From assembly GCF_007655135.1 (NCBI RefSeq), contig NC_045133.1:26199845-26263844 (forward strand): DNA of 64,000 nucleotides. The letters are read 5' to 3'. Positions 1 through 12,589 of the stretch are shown piece by piece (position 1 is the stretch's first letter; each line of letters begins with the position of its first letter). A model generated the notes under the pieces. That model did no database searches and was not told the origin of the DNA. It saw only the letters and a list, made by a program, of their open reading frames with translations. The DNA comes from Punica granatum. Lineage: Eukaryota; Streptophyta; Magnoliopsida; Myrtales; Lythraceae. Both the position numbers and the translations under genes were made by a program.

Positions 1-555
1 ACAAGGCGCTTTTATCCTCATGTTCACAATATGGATGGATTTTTTGTGGCCAAGGTAAATTTTGATCTCAAACACTTGTCGTGAAGAACACCCGGAGACT
101 TCAGAAAAAATGTTCTTACTTTGAATCCATTGTCTTTGTTGCAGTTGAAGAAAATGAGTAATAGAAAGCAAAGTTCAGCACCTCCTGCTTCAGCTGAGAC
201 GACTATGGAAGAACCTTCGGCAGATGATGAGGACAGTGACACAAAGAACGAAGAAGAGAAAGCTCAACAGAATCCGACGGAAAAGGGCAACTTGAGAAAC
301 AATGGGGTCGTTGAGAATGGTCGGGTCAAACGCAAGGAGAGAGAATCTGTTTCTGGAGAGAAGAAGAAGAGAGAGAAGAGAAAGTTACCGTCTAGAGAGG
401 AAATATCAAGAATCAGGTATGGAATCTTCAGTGTGTTTTCGTTCGTCCTTTTGACTACGAATAGATTGGGAAATTCATCGACTTTGTCATCTAACAGAGA
501 GGAGAAGAGAAAGGCTCTGCGGGAAAAGAAGGCTGTGAAGAAGAGTGGAAAGTGA
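1..555 (+). CDS. NOP2: NOP2/OLI2-type rRNA (cytosine-C5) methyltransferase, last exons (5' end outside window)
   Basis: The window opens inside an exon (1-54) reading TRRFYPHVHNMDGFFVAK, the highly conserved C-terminal motif of NOP2/NSUN1 nucleolar methyltransferases, which methylate a cytosine in large-subunit rRNA during 60S assembly. A GT..AG intron (55-144) leads to exon 145-416, and an 81-base in-frame intron (417-497) to the last exon 498-555, ending in TGA. The tail is lysine/arginine/glutamate-rich (for example REEKRKALREKK), as expected of a nucleolar protein. The 81-base intron has no stop in frame, so its retention would add 27 residues; splicing is preferred because it restores the REEKRK run. 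The catalytic core lies upstream of the window. From memory, the Arabidopsis counterpart is OLI2 (At5g55920). Confidence 0.88.
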
Positions 556-3500
556 GATTTTCAATCGGTAGAAACACCAAAGGACACGTATTCTTACGAC
601 ATTTGCGGAACCTCATCACATACCTCACCAACCAAGCAAAGTTTTGGAAGATTGGGTGATTCGACCGAAAGAGGGTACTCAGGAATGTTGGTACTGTCTG
701 AGCTAAACAGAACTTAATCATGCTTGAAGCTTTAGCTTACGATGAAGACAATGTGGAACTGAATGGGCGTAGCCGCCCTTAAAATTTTGATTATTGATTT
801 TTACGTGTTAAATATATATGATCTTACTGCTTAATTGTGATCAGAGAAATGATCCAGATTTGGAAGAATGGAGATGTTGTAATTCCTTGAGTCGGTTCTC
901 TAAGTTGCCCTGATACCTGTGTTTGGTTTATTATTGATCTCAATGATCCAATGATGTATAGCCAACCTGGTTCTGGCATTTGCTATATACCCGAGTGTAC
1001 CCGTCTCGACATGTTAGATCTCGGGTCACCATATCTTGGTCCCGCCTTGATCGCTATCAGAACCATTTTGCTACGCATCGCAGTTGTGTCGAAGGATATT
1101 TCGGGTTCAGCCTGCGTGCAAACAAAGCTTCCGCGCGGGGAAGCTTCATGCTTCTCTACATTTTTCTGTCAGATTCATCGCATGATAGATGGGATTGGAT
1201 CAGTCAACAAAGAAGTTACCACTACCGGTATGTTATCGGTATGGGGAAATTTCCTCGTGTTCCCGAGTTCACGTCTTCCTATGAAAGTATTTTCGTCATT
1301 CACACCTCTAACAACATGGGTAGAATCGTCGTATCGCTATATTTCAGTACATTTAATGTCTTTTTAAAACTTACGAAATGGAGGGCGATAATTTTGAATA
1401 TTAGGTAGGGGATCTTGGCGTTATGTTATTGGATATAAGGTTTTGAGGACAGCATAGCACTGTCGGCAAGTCGGTCTCCGATGATATTTATAAAATGGGA
1501 AATGCTCGTCTCAATCCCTCCCGTGACTTTAATAATTGAATGAGTTCGGACTCGGCACGATGAACGCGAGAATGAAATAGCACCCCATGTGGGGGTCCCA
1601 CGTGACGGGCTATCGATGGGTCCAACTTTGGCAACATTCTTTGTACGTTGATCTTTGTTCCCTTCCCCAATTATTTGTATTTTATTTTATCAACCGAAGC
1701 AGTAGCACAAAAAAACTATACGTATATATATATATCTTCGTATATATGCGTGTCGAAAGCTCCGTCTGCCTCGGTCTCAGATAGTAAATTAATTAAAATA
1801 AGTTTAGATAAAACTACACGTTTATTTTAAAAAGGGTAAAGTAGTTCGAATGAGGCCTCATGGAGGAGTCAACCGGGCAACGAGCGAGGCCGAGATCATG
1901 CCACCACGGCGCCATTGACATCAATAAACTGTTGGCGACCTGGACACTGAAACCGGGATAACGATGATGATTTCATACTATACATTTATTTAAAAAAAAA
2001 AAAGGAAGAAGGGAGAACTCGAGATTCTTTTCGACCGTTGACATTGGAGTAGCCTAGATAGCCCGAAAATAGTAGATACAACTTCGGTTGTTATTCGGGC
2101 TATAATTGCTTTTGACTTGGAATCTACCGATTTCTAGTCCTTTACAAGTAGATCTTAATAAATCGGGAGAAAAAAAAAAAAAAAGAGAGAGAGAGAAAAA
2201 GGAAAAGGGCACACTATGGCTAGTGGCTTAGGTTATCTATCTATTACCAATGGCTAAAATACGAAGATGACAATATCATCAGATTTATTTATGCCTGTTC
2301 TGGTTAATCTTTGTCGTTTTTTTCCTGTCATTTTCTTAATATTTTGTCCAGCCAGATGTAAATATGTGATTATTGTCAGTCTTCTGTAAAGGAGGAAATA
2401 AAAAAAAAAAGAACAAATACGAAGAGGGAAAAAAAAAACAACAACTTGGAATTGGTCATGGGGTTTGAACATTGAAGTGTTCAAAATTGGACCAATTAAT
2501 GGGATTTTCATGAGTTGCCTTTCTAAGACCATTACACAGACTGACTCTCCTTAAGCTCTCTAATAAGGTAGGAAATTCATTTTTATTCAATTCAAACATT
2601 GCGTGCCCTCCCGAAACAAACAAATTGAAGCATCACATGTTTCCTCTCTAATTGGAACGTGATTATTTCATTAGTAGTAAATTAGCTGCACAATCTCGTA
2701 CTCTCACGAAATTCTCCGATTCGTGCAATGGAGACCTTCCGCATAAGCAACGAAGACCTTCAACGTAAACATACTGGACAAGTCCTTAACTTGTGGTGGA
2801 CCATCTCTTCGAATCTTTCCACGCATATATGCATTGATTCTCTTTTTCAGACCTTTCAAAATTTCATAATATGTCTACAATTTCTTATTATTATCAAAGA
2901 GATATTTATAATTTATTTAAAGATACTAATTAATGAAATTACTTTCAATGTTTTCGATTAACTTTTTATTAATAATATCGACTAAAAATAAAAAATTTGC
3001 AAACGCGTGCAAAAAGCACAAATTATATGGCTAGTTAGTTAATTACTCGGATAATACAAATATAATATCCAATTGGAAGTTTGTGATGTTCATGTACCGA
3101 CCCTTCAAAGGAAAGGTGCCGCTTCGGCAAAGCTGAGAGCGAGCATTTTTTGACCGACCACGTCAAACATTGTCCCATTGACACCTGTAAAAAAAAGAAG
3201 AAAAAAAAAAGTTGAATAGTTAAATAATAATTAATATCTAATCTTACCACCTCAATTTCATCACTAAAAAGGTATATTCACTTCCTATAATTTAAAGTTA
3301 TTCTATAAAATATGGTTCCATTAATAGTGGGAAATTGATTCGTTTTTTAAGACGCATCGATAGTATTGTCCCAATCGTATGGCGATCAACTTATGCTGCT
3401 CACCGATTTTTCCTCGTGAGTAAATGAATTATGGTGATGTAGAAAGAGATTCTATTCCTTTTCCTTTTCTTTATTTCTTTTATTAATTAGGCCACCAAAA

Positions 3501-5150
3501 AAGCTATTCCATTCAATATTCAGTGCCACAGAAAATACAATTTCTCCTTGAGGCCTTTGGAATTAAATTCGAATATCCAGAAATTGACAGGTTATGAAAA
3601 TATTAAATTATATATAAGAGAAAGGATTGGAAGAGAATTTTGAGGTATTATTACTCCAAAGGCTAGGCATCTATCTTTCCTCTTTTTCCTTCTTGGGAGT
3701 TATATGTGGATCCCAATTTTTCTCAACTTTTTTTTGGCTTTAATATTTTTATTGTTTATTGACTTATGGTGGTCCATACATACACTTAAATAATAGTTAC
3801 CAAAATATATTAATTTATCTTCACTAGCAAAGTCAACAAAGACTCCGATAAATTTGATAATAAAGATAAAGAGAAAAAGAAGCAATTCCTTTTCTTTTTC
3901 CCATTAGGAAACGAGAATAAAGTTTTTGGAAAATTTCCATTTTCCCAATAACTAAAAGAATTGTTGTTGACAATTAAAGGTATGACAGTGTGGAAACTGT
4001 GGAGCACAGCTAAAATACGCAATCTTTATAATTCTGATTTTCAATTTTCTAATTTCTAATTTAAGTGGCTTGAAATCAAAGAAATGTATTTCAGCTTCTA
4101 TGTCAAAAAAAAAAAGTACGATGTATAACTTGTAGAAAGTTCAAATAATTTGGAGAAAAGTGTAAGACTTGGATTCTGGTCGTGCCTTAGACCGCTCTTG
4201 TATGTACAACACAGTCGAAATAATAAGCATGTTGAATCGTAAAATGAATTTTTCATCAGTTTTAACTTTTACTCACAGTGTTATATTTGCTGACTTATGA
4301 ATTTACTATTTATATCTTAAATATCTATATATATATATAGACATATATATTGTATTGGTGATATGAATCCGTACGGTGAGAAGGAGGGTTCATCTTGAAT
4401 CTGAAATTTCAACTAAATGGACAATTTACACACCAACCTAACTTATACATAATTTATAGAAATGATTAAAAAAATACAAATGATAAATGGAAAAGGGAAA
4501 AAGGCAATAAACAAATAAGGAAAGGTGCTTTAATGAGTCACGTACACTAATGCGCCACGCGTTACTAAGGTGGATTGCAATAAAAGCATATATATATATA
4601 TATATATATTTATTTATTTATTTATTTATATTCGAGATATAAAAGAGACTAACATCATTTAAGCATCGATATCTCTGATCACAACTAAGGTAAAGAGCGA
4701 AAACATATTCATAAATGGCATAATTTGACAAATGCAATACGTCTAAAGTTTTGTGTATAATTATTTTTTGGGGAAAGTAATTTCTAATTGCAACTAAATT
4801 ATATTTATCTGTATTTTATATAGATAATATTAAATAATTAAATCGATGATATGTCTTAACACCAGCGAGTAATTTGATTACTACTATAAAAAATAAAAAA
4901 TAAAAGATTATTATTGACTTTCTGTCTGTGTCGTTTGTATAGTATTAGTACTCGTCGAGTTCTCGAAAAGACATGATTGGCTGCGACAGAGCTCTCTGGC
5001 TTTCTTTTCCTTCTTTCTACATAGAGAAGAAGAAGAAGAAGAACGAAGCAACCCCAGAAAGGCAGAAACCGTACGAGCAAAGGGCCATACCCATCTCTCT
5101 AGCTCTCCCAGTTTCTCTCTCTAGGTCCCTCTCTCTACCTTCGAACTTCC
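556..5150. other. 3' UTR of NOP2 then long AT-rich intergenic region
   Basis: Roughly the first 350 bases look like the NOP2 3' untranslated region. Beyond that I find no reading frame with family resemblance, no splice-linked exons and no intact transposon. Short open frames at 951-1408 on the plus strand have no recognisable domain. The last about 200 bases, rich in CTCT/TCTC, are probably the promoter and leader of the Sec14-like gene. Confidence 0.5.
4589..4630. repeat. (TA)n followed by (TTTA)n microsatellite
   Basis: About ten TA units run directly into five TTTA units. This is a compound simple-sequence repeat in AT-rich intergenic DNA upstream of the Sec14-like gene. Confidence 0.9.
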
Positions 5151-5151
5151 A

Positions 5152-5190
5152 ATGCTGAGAGGTTCGAGTGGGTTGATGAGGAGGATCTGA
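5152..5190 (+). other. Short upstream ORF in the Sec14-like leader
   Basis: ATG at 5152 starts a 12-codon frame ending in TGA at 5188-5190, about 110 bases before the Sec14 start at 5302. It counts as a uORF only if transcription starts upstream of it. The CT-rich stretch at 5090-5140 makes that plausible. Confidence 0.35.
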
Positions 5191-5301
5191 AGTTTGAGCC
5201 AAAGACTCAAACTTGCGTCGGATCTGCAGAAGACTGGAATCACTGGTGAACAAGTCCTCTCAGTTTCTTTTTTTGCCGTTCCCAGCTTCAGGGATCAGAC
5301 A

Positions 5302-8300
5302 ATGGGTAGCGTTGCCAATGAAGAATCGGCAATCAAGCAGTTCCAGTCTCTGATGGAAGAAGGTCAGCTCCTCAAGACCTCCCACCTTCAGCAGCATCCG
5401 ATGATGTCCTTTGATGTCTGCCCTGCTAACATTTCTGCTCTGTTTTTTTTCTCTGATGCAGTAGATGAGCCACTGAAGACTGCATACGAGGTCAGTCCCA
5501 TGATCTTTCTAATTAGCTTGATCTGTTCATCTTTTGAATTAGGAAAGAAAGAAAAAAAAAATCCCCCCTTCATCATTGGGTCTCTCTCTCTCTTCCTTAT
5601 ACGCTTCTTTGGTTTATCAAAAATTTCAATTTTTTCTTCACTTTCATATGGTCGTGATGATTAGTTTATGATATGAGGCTATTGGTGGGAAGACATCTCT
5701 GTGTGAGGTCAATTTGCTATTTCATTGATTACTTATAGATGGGGAAAAAACTGCAGATTTGTATGTGAGGATCCAGTCAGACAGTGGTCAGTTAGGATGT
5801 AAACAAGATCAAAGTAGTTGTCTTTCAGTTTCTTATGCCTTATGGGACGTCACGTTCGACTAGTTTGAAGTAGAAAATTGTGTTTTTCTAAATATGGATG
5901 AATATCTAGCTCTTGGATTCTATGTTGAATTCTTTTCTTGTTAGTGAGGAAACTTTGTTTTTGTGGGTCCAGACTGTCCATCAGGGGTATCCAAGAGAAA
6001 CTCTGGTGCGGTTCTTGAAAGCAAGAGATTGGAATGTCGCCATAGCCCATAAGATGGTTAGTGGCCTTAGTCCTTTTTGCACATGCTGAGAAAGTGGTCC
6101 AGACGCGGTTCTTTAAGCTTAGGACTTCTATGGGAATCTTTCTAAAATAAAGGTGTTATTTTGTACTGACGAGGATGTTAAAATGTTTCCAGTTGATTGA
6201 TAGTCTAGAGTGGAGAATGCAAAATGATATCAACAGTATCTTAACGGTGAGTTCCACCATTTCTTGAAATTATCCATAAATGGGCAATCTGTTTACTTAT
6301 GAAATCAGCAACAAAATATTATATATATTTATGCCTTTCCTTTACTATTTACTTTCTGATCGCAGAAACCCATTGTTCCTGCTGATTTATATAGAGCAGT
6401 TCGGGATACTCAGCTTGTGGGATTATCGGGCTTTACAAGAGAGGTACGTGAGCTCTATTGGTTCATCCTTCTAATTTTCATTTTCTGATTGTAACTATCA
6501 AGCAGTACTAGCTAGTTTTTATTGTGTATTTACGATACCAATATTCTTTTATGCAGAGGGCTATGTATTTTAGTACTTTAAAAAGATGCTTACTGTAAAT
6601 CTTTGCTACATTTGGATGCCTTTTGTGGGATTTTGAAAAATGTGAAAGACCTATGCATAATATGCCTGTTAATCAAGAAGTTTCTAATGTATGGGGTTCT
6701 CTTTACTGAATAACAGGGTCATCCTGTCATTGCTATTGGTCTTGGGCTCAGCACGTATGACAAAGCATCTGTAAGAACTCTTGATTTCTCCCATCTTCAT
6801 ATTAGAAGAATAATATAAATTGAATGATATATAGATGAGTGCATAAGCTATCTTTATTATCTTTATTAATGGTTGCAATCTCACTGATACGTGCTCTGTT
6901 AATAACACAGTTGATACACATTGCTGGCGCAATTTCTTACTAGTGTAATCTTTGAGGAGAGCGGTCACTTAAACTTAGAATTAGAACCTGTCGATGGTTT
7001 CGCTTCGGGTTTAATCATGTCCTCTTCGTTTTTCTTTTGTGTTTAAGTTTATTCTGCTCTTGTATAGTCCTGTATAGATGTGAAGGAGAGTGCTCAAGTT
7101 TGCCTTTTTTGTTGAAGTAATGATTATTATCTCATGGCGTTTACTTTTATCTTTCTCTTCAATTTTAGGTGAACTACTATGTGCAATCTCACATTCAAAT
7201 GAATGAATATAGAGATCGTGTGGTGCTGGTATGACTCTGCTTATTATTATTATTTTCTTTCTTTTGGCAGTGCGATTCTTGGCTTATAGCTTCATACAGT
7301 GTTGATATTTTTTGCACTCACTCACACATACATGCATATATATATAAATATATTTAAGTTGGATTGGCTTTTGTTTTATTTTAGCCCTATGCAACAAAAA
7401 AGTATGGGAGATATATCGGCACTTGTGTGAAAGTTTTGGATATGACCGGTTTAAAGCTTTCGGCACTTAACCAATTAAAGGTACCTCATTGCTCAACTTC
7501 TTTTCCATTTCTTCTTTTGGAAACCTTATTTAAGGAAACCTTTCATGGTCATGTTTTCCGTCCACTCTTTCATTGCAGCTTCTGACAGTAATATCTACAA
7601 TTGATGACTTGAATTACCCAGAGAAGACAGAAACTTACTATATCGTGAACCCACCTCGTATATTTTCAGCTTGTTGGAAGGTCAGCACCTATCTTGGTTC
7701 TTTTTTGTTTTCCTCGATAAGATATTTAAATCATAAAACAGTGAAATTCTTGGAATGGTTGCAGGTCGTAAAACCGCTTTTGCAAGAGAGAACAAGGAGG
7801 AAAATTCAAGTTCTTCATGGTTGTCCCAAAGACGAGCTATTTAAGGTCAGGACAGCTTATTCTGAAATAGACCAACTTTTCCGAACACGCAAAATAAAGG
7901 GTTAATATACTCTGGACATTCCATCTTATATGAAATTCATTACAGCTTGAAGAAACCTTGAAAAAATTATAAAGTCAGTCCACCTGAAAGAACTCTTATT
8001 ACTGACCCAATTTTATCATTCCAATGGAATTTCCACTGCACTTTCTGTTCAGCTGATGGAAGTATTTTTGTTGCAGATAATGGACTACTCATCCCTCCCG
8101 CATTTTTGTAGAGGCGAAGGCTCGGGATCATCCAGTGGATCTGATAACGGAACAGTAGATGATTGTTTCTCCTTAGACCACACCTTCCACCAACAGCTCT
8201 ATAACTACATTAAACAACAAGCTTTGCTCATGGACTCGTCACCAGTCAAACAGGGTTCCGTCCACGTGACTTTTCTCGAGCCCGAACCTGACGATGCCGA

Positions 8301-8412
8301 GATTGCCCAGACAATCGAGTCAGAGATCCACAAGCTTGGTGAGAATAAGAGGGGGCTTGTGAGTATGATGAGCGGGCTTAAAGTGAATGGCAGCTGGAAG
8401 GGTTGGTTCTGA
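5302..8412 (+). CDS. Sec14-like phosphatidylinositol/phosphatidylcholine transfer protein (CRAL-TRIO)
   Basis: Eleven exons: 5302-5362, 5462-5490, 5973-6056, 6193-6246, 6366-6443, 6717-6770, 7169-7228, 7385-7480, 7579-7680, 7765-7845 and 8077-8412. All junctions are GT..AG and together give 344 aa. Residues about 15-75 form the CRAL-TRIO N-terminal helical segment (LVRFLKARDWNV is typical). Residues about 92-246 form the lipid-binding fold, with VKVLDMTGLKLS, TISTIDDLNYPEKT-like and FSACWKVVKPLLQERTRRK motifs. The family exchanges phosphatidylinositol and phosphatidylcholine between cytosolic membrane faces. No GOLD or nodulin domain follows, so this is the short soluble subfamily; from memory the Arabidopsis counterpart is near At1g55840. 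ATG 5302 is chosen because MGSVANEESAIKQFQSLMEE matches the family N-terminus. Confidence 0.93.
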
Positions 8413-9107
8413 TCCGGCCACCTGACTACTTATCGGGGGCAACATCTGTAGCTACTGAATATAGTCTAATAACATTTTGCTGTGTAGTTTACTCCCATCA
8501 CGTGTATTAAGGAGATGGGTATCAGAGGTGTACCCACTTTGGGTGGCTAATCCTTTACTTTTATCCTCTCGACGTTGCCAATTCCTTAAGGAAGTGAAAG
8601 CTTATGGTATGGGTAAGCTCGATTCTAGTGCTCCATAGTTGATAGAAGCATTGAAGTCGTGTGGACATCTTGGAACTCTCTGAGTGTTGTAATTGATTAT
8701 GAACTGAAAGTATATAGGATTAGATAGTACAATGAAAAATGCTGATTTCTTGATCCTCCAATATTACTTATCGGTTCATGCTTGCAGAAGAAACGGTTTG
8801 TCCGTGCTCTTCTTCTCGTACTTGAGAAGGTTATGCTGGCTTCGGTGTTCTTGAATTCGAAAGCATCGACTCATTTAACTGATGGAAGATAGCTAAGAAC
8901 CGATCAAAAAAGCAGAATAGATGTGCCATCAGTTGAACTTCCACCTTGGATAAATTTATCACACTTCCCAAATCTTGCTTCCAAGATAAGAATCTTCACC
9001 TCTCAAAACTAGACAACGATAAAAAAAAAACTCCAACCTTAGTTGGTATCTCATATACACACGAACAGAAAAATCCCAAGAAAAAATCTGCAAAAGCCAG
9101 AGCCATA
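8413..9107. other. Convergent 3' UTR region
   Basis: The 3' untranslated regions of the plus-strand Sec14-like gene and the minus-strand WEB gene meet here, with 695 bases between the two stop codons. No further gene is visible. Confidence 0.6.
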
Positions 9108-11177
9108 TCACACGGGCTTCTCTCCAGGAAGATAAGACGGGGATCCGCCCTCAATCTGGTTCTTTTTCCTGCTGAAGATGCCGCTGAAATTGGACCGAAG
9201 AACCTTCTTAGAAACCGAAGTCTTCACCTTCTCAAGTCTTCGCTCAGCAGCTTTCCCAGGTTGGTACTGGTATTTCTGCACCTTATAGATCGGCGGGGAT
9301 GAGTCAGAGGATACATCGGTTTCAGCCAAAATTCGGGATGCAGTCTCAGCGGCCTTCTTCTGCTCCCTCTCCCGCCATTTCCGGAGCTCTCCTTCCACTG
9401 CCCTCTTGGCAGCTTCCGCCATCTGTGCCCTCTTGAGGGCCGCCTCTGTCTCTGCCTTCATGTCTTCAATCTCCTTCTTGGTGGCCTCCAATCTCTTGAG
9501 GGCTTCATTCTCGCTTGCCTTCACAGCTTCCACTTGGGCCAGGGCAGCAGCCACCTTCATCTCTGCTAACTTCTCAGACTCCTCCACTTTTCGGCTCAGA
9601 CTATCAAACTCATCCTTTGAGATAGTGATCTTAGCACCAGACTCGGAAGTGGAGGCTCTTGCAGCAGTTGTTCTCTCCGACAAGTTCTTGATCTCATCAA
9701 GGGCATTAACCTCAGCCATTTTCGCCTCTTCAGCCTCCTCGAGGGCAACTCTCAGCCTCTGTTCTGCCTCCTTCAGAGCGGTCTTGGTGGCTTCTGCTTC
9801 CTTCTTTAACTCCTCCGCCTTATCCTTCATCTCCTCTGCCTCTTTCCGAGCATTCTCAGTCTCCAACACTAACAGCTGAAGAGTCGCTATCATTTCATCA
9901 GAAGCACCCCTTGCTTTCGACTCTTCTGTAAGGCAAGCTTCAAGCTCAGACTTGCTCTTTCGGAGCTTCACGTGGAGATTCCCAACGATTGCTTCTGTTT
10001 CCGCTTCCTTTTCCTTCAGTTCGGAGTGCTCTTTCTTCACATTCTCTAGTTCCACCTTCAGGGATTCCACCAAACTCTGCAGTGAGCTCTCCTCCTCTGC
10101 CACCTTCTTCAGCGATCCCTTAGCATCGTCCAGCTCCAATGTGACAGTCCTCACAGATTCTAAATCGGAAGCCTTCACACTCTCCATTTGCTTCTTCAGA
10201 GACCCAATTTGTTCCCCCGTCTCAGCCAGTTGGGCTTCAAGATTTTGAATCATTTCAGGATCAAACTCCTTTTTCAAAGTAAGCAATTGCTTTGCCGATT
10301 CCTCCAAGGTAGCTTTACACGCCTTTCTTTGGACATCTTTCTCAGTGAAAATCTTTGCTTGCTCCTGCTGCGCATGAAGAGTCGCGAGCTTCACTTGCCC
10401 TAGAGTTTCTTGTATAGCCGAAATCTCCTTTGAGAGTTCACCAACTTTCTCAATGTTTGCCTTCGCTGCAAGTTCGGCCTCTTCAGCTTGCTTGAGTGCA
10501 GCAACCCTCGTCTCTGTTGTTGCATCACAATCTTGCTGCATCTTCCTCAGCTCTTGCTTCGCGGTGTCGAGTTCAGTAATGAGACTTGTATACTGTCCCC
10601 TTGCTTTCTCTAGGTCCTGCTTCCAAGAATCGTTGGTTCCAGTGAACCCATCAGAATTGGCCTCCTCAAACTGCATGGCCAAGATTTTTGCACTTTCTGT
10701 TTGCTTAATCGCCTGCTCCTTAGATTCAGTCACAGCATTTAGCTTTTGGGTAAGCTCCTCCATCGTTCTCTTAGCCTTCTCAAGCTCGACAAGTACTTGG
10801 CTCTTGGTGGTTTCGGCATTCTTTAGCTGTTCCTTCAGCTTATTTAGCTCTTTTTGCACAAGGTGAAGCTGCGTTTCTTTTGCCAAAACCCTCTGCAGAA
10901 AACCAATACAGTTTGTTTCCAACTTGGAAAAACAATTACCCAAAAAAAAAAAAAAACACATGAACTCGAAGGCATTACACCACAAGAAAGATAATGAGAA
11001 AAATACCTCCGCGGAGTGAGGTTTAGGCTTCCTAATAGCAGGTTTTTCTCCCGAAAAAGCCCCTTCACCAAATAGATTAACTGCATCTTTAACTGACTGA
11101 AACGGAGCTCTGGTGTCTATCTCCCCCACCTCCGCCTTCGCAGAGCCAGGAGATTTTTGCCGGTCTTTTGCTACCAT
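9108..11177 (-). CDS. WEB-family coiled-coil protein (TREPH1-like, At5g55860 type)
   Basis: Two coding exons, 11007-11177 and 9108-10892, joined by a short GT..AG intron, give 651 aa. The N-terminus contains EVGEIDTRAPFQSVKDAVNL, the WEB/PMI2 family (DUF827) signature. Residues about 58-600 are almost uninterrupted coiled coil rich in Ala, Glu and Lys (KLKEQLKNAE, SETEAARKEAEEM-like heptads). The basic C-terminus ends with FSRKKNQIEGGSPSYLPGEK, a hallmark of this subgroup. WEB1 and PMI2 act in light-driven chloroplast movement. The closest Arabidopsis relative, recalled as At5g55860/TREPH1, is a touch-responsive phosphoprotein. The start is placed at MVAKDRQ, matching relatives; an upstream in-frame ATG at 11219 would add MLFEMFRAVAYKGE but probably lies across a leader splice site. 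Confidence 0.93.
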   Translation of the reverse strand: MVAKDRQKSPGSAKAEVGEIDTRAPFQSVKDAVNLFGEGAFSGEKPAIRKPKPHSAEVFFSLSFLWCNAFEFMCFFFFLGNCFSKLETNCIGFLQRVLAKETQLHLVQKELNKLKEQLKNAETTKSQVLVELEKAKRTMEELTQKLNAVTESKEQAIKQTESAKILAMQFEEANSDGFTGTNDSWKQDLEKARGQYTSLITELDTAKQELRKMQQDCDATTETRVAALKQAEEAELAAKANIEKVGELSKEISAIQETLGQVKLATLHAQQEQAKIFTEKDVQRKACKATLEESAKQLLTLKKEFDPEMIQNLEAQLAETGEQIGSLKKQMESVKASDLESVRTVTLELDDAKGSLKKVAEEESSLQSLVESLKVELENVKKEHSELKEKEAETEAIVGNLHVKLRKSKSELEACLTEESKARGASDEMIATLQLLVLETENARKEAEEMKDKAEELKKEAEATKTALKEAEQRLRVALEEAEEAKMAEVNALDEIKNLSERTTAARASTSESGAKITISKDEFDSLSRKVEESEKLAEMKVAAALAQVEAVKASENEALKRLEATKKEIEDMKAETEAALKRAQMAEAAKRAVEGELRKWREREQKKAAETASRILAETDVSSDSSPPIYKVQKYQYQPGKAAERRLEKVKTSVSKKVLRSNFSGIFSRKKNQIEGGSPSYLPGEKPV

Positions 11178-12500
11178 CTCACCTTTATATGCAACTGCCC
11201 GAAACATTTCAAAGAGCAATCAAAGAAGTTAAATCATAAACAGAAATTGAAGAAAATTGAGATGTCACAGGACAACACTTATGATCAATCTAAACTTATA
11301 CAATGAAATCTATTCCGACGAGAGATAAAGTAGGAAGACCTACAAAATTACGCCGTGGATACATCTAGAGCACCACGAGACTCACATGTCAGCTCAAATT
11401 GAAGAAACAGAAGCACATGATAGAAATCTAGTCAAACTGGGAAAAGCAAATTTCAACATTCCATCACATCATCGAGTCATACCCTGAATCTTGTGCTGCA
11501 CAGAAAGGCGTGAAACATTCGTAACACCATTAGAAGCATTGACAGCAACCTTTTACAATCATTCTCTTCGTCAAGAAAAGCATCCAAGCATCGTTATCTC
11601 AAGCAGCACGGCTTGCATCCATGATTATTTTCAACAGATAAAGACTATCTAAACACACCGAAGATATAACTATAATTAACCACAAATAACTCAGGAACTC
11701 GAATCGTTCTGAAAAGTAGCTTCGGTAACTAAAACCGAGTCAAGAACCTATGCACCAAAACATACCTGAATAACACTCAGTCGCTTCAGGATCAAACGAG
11801 ACCGGTGCGACAGCTGATCAGCAGTCGCTTGATTCTTCAACCAACCAAGGTAATCACTCTCCAGCCCCGGCTGTACAATAAGAATCAAGGATTAAGGAAA
11901 ACCACGTCCCAGCTGTGGATGATTTGCCTAGCCGTAGCTAAAAACAGAGCAAGAAGCAAACCCACAGAGAGAGAAAGACTGGACCCTGTTGACCATGGCT
12001 TACCAAGTTAAATTCCGGACCAAGAAGTACGTAAATCGCGAGAGGAACCCTAAAACCAGCAAGAGCTAAAACCCCAGAAGCCACCAATAATTAACCAAAA
12101 ACCTCCCTTCACATTCCCCTCGACATGATCGCAGAGACTCCGGGGATCATCTTCAAGAACTCGAGCAAGTTCGAAACTTTCGATGATACCAACCGGAGGC
12201 CCGACCAGGTGGAGCAGAACATGCAGAAGGGGCAGCAGATTCCCGAGGAAATTCCCCCCTTTCTGGGACCCAAGAAAAAAGGGAAAGAAAGAAGGAAAAT
12301 CTTGGTGGCCTGGGAGTCTCCGGGGGGTCCTGCAGCTTCGAGAAGATCGAAATGGCGACAGGGAAGTGGAGTTGTTGAAGGAGGAGGAGGAGGAGGAGGA
12401 GGTCAAGGGGAGGAGAGAGAAGATCTTATGGGGGTGAAAGTTTGAAAATTTGAGACGAGCTCAGGTTGAGACAAAAGCTCTCACACGCAGCTTTGAGCAG
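11178..12500 (-). other. Probable spliced 5' leader of the WEB gene
   Basis: On the minus strand, splice-like signals outline two leader introns. A donor near 12005 pairs with an acceptor near 11871, and a donor near 11765 pairs with an acceptor near 11195. This leaves a small exon at about 11766-11870. The inference rests on consensus sequences only. Purine-rich DNA on the plus strand (CT-rich on the transcribed strand) at 12340-12590 would be the start of the leader or the core promoter. Confidence 0.45.
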
Positions 12501-12540
12501 ACTCAGTCAGTCAAGGCTCAACTGAGGAAGAGAGAGAATT

Positions 12541-12585
12541 GGTTTTAGAGAGAGGAGAGAGAGAGAGAGAGAGAGGGGGGGGGGA
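12541..12585. repeat. GA-rich simple repeat with G run
   Basis: A GAGAGA tract ends in a run of about nine G. Read on the minus strand it is a CT-rich tract just upstream of the WEB gene leader, a common feature of plant core promoters. Confidence 0.75.
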
Positions 12586-12589
12586 AGGC

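Noticed and set aside
951..1408. Two overlapping plus-strand frames of about 140 codons
   Set aside because: No domain, no relation to one another and atypical composition; judged chance frames.
9406..10866. Alanine/serine-rich plus-strand frames
   Set aside because: They are antisense shadows of the WEB coiled-coil exon, whose biased codons keep the other strand open.
12050..12445. Frames on both strands (poly-Ser on minus, poly-Gly on plus)
   Set aside because: They lie in the purine-rich leader/promoter of the WEB gene and are explained by low complexity.
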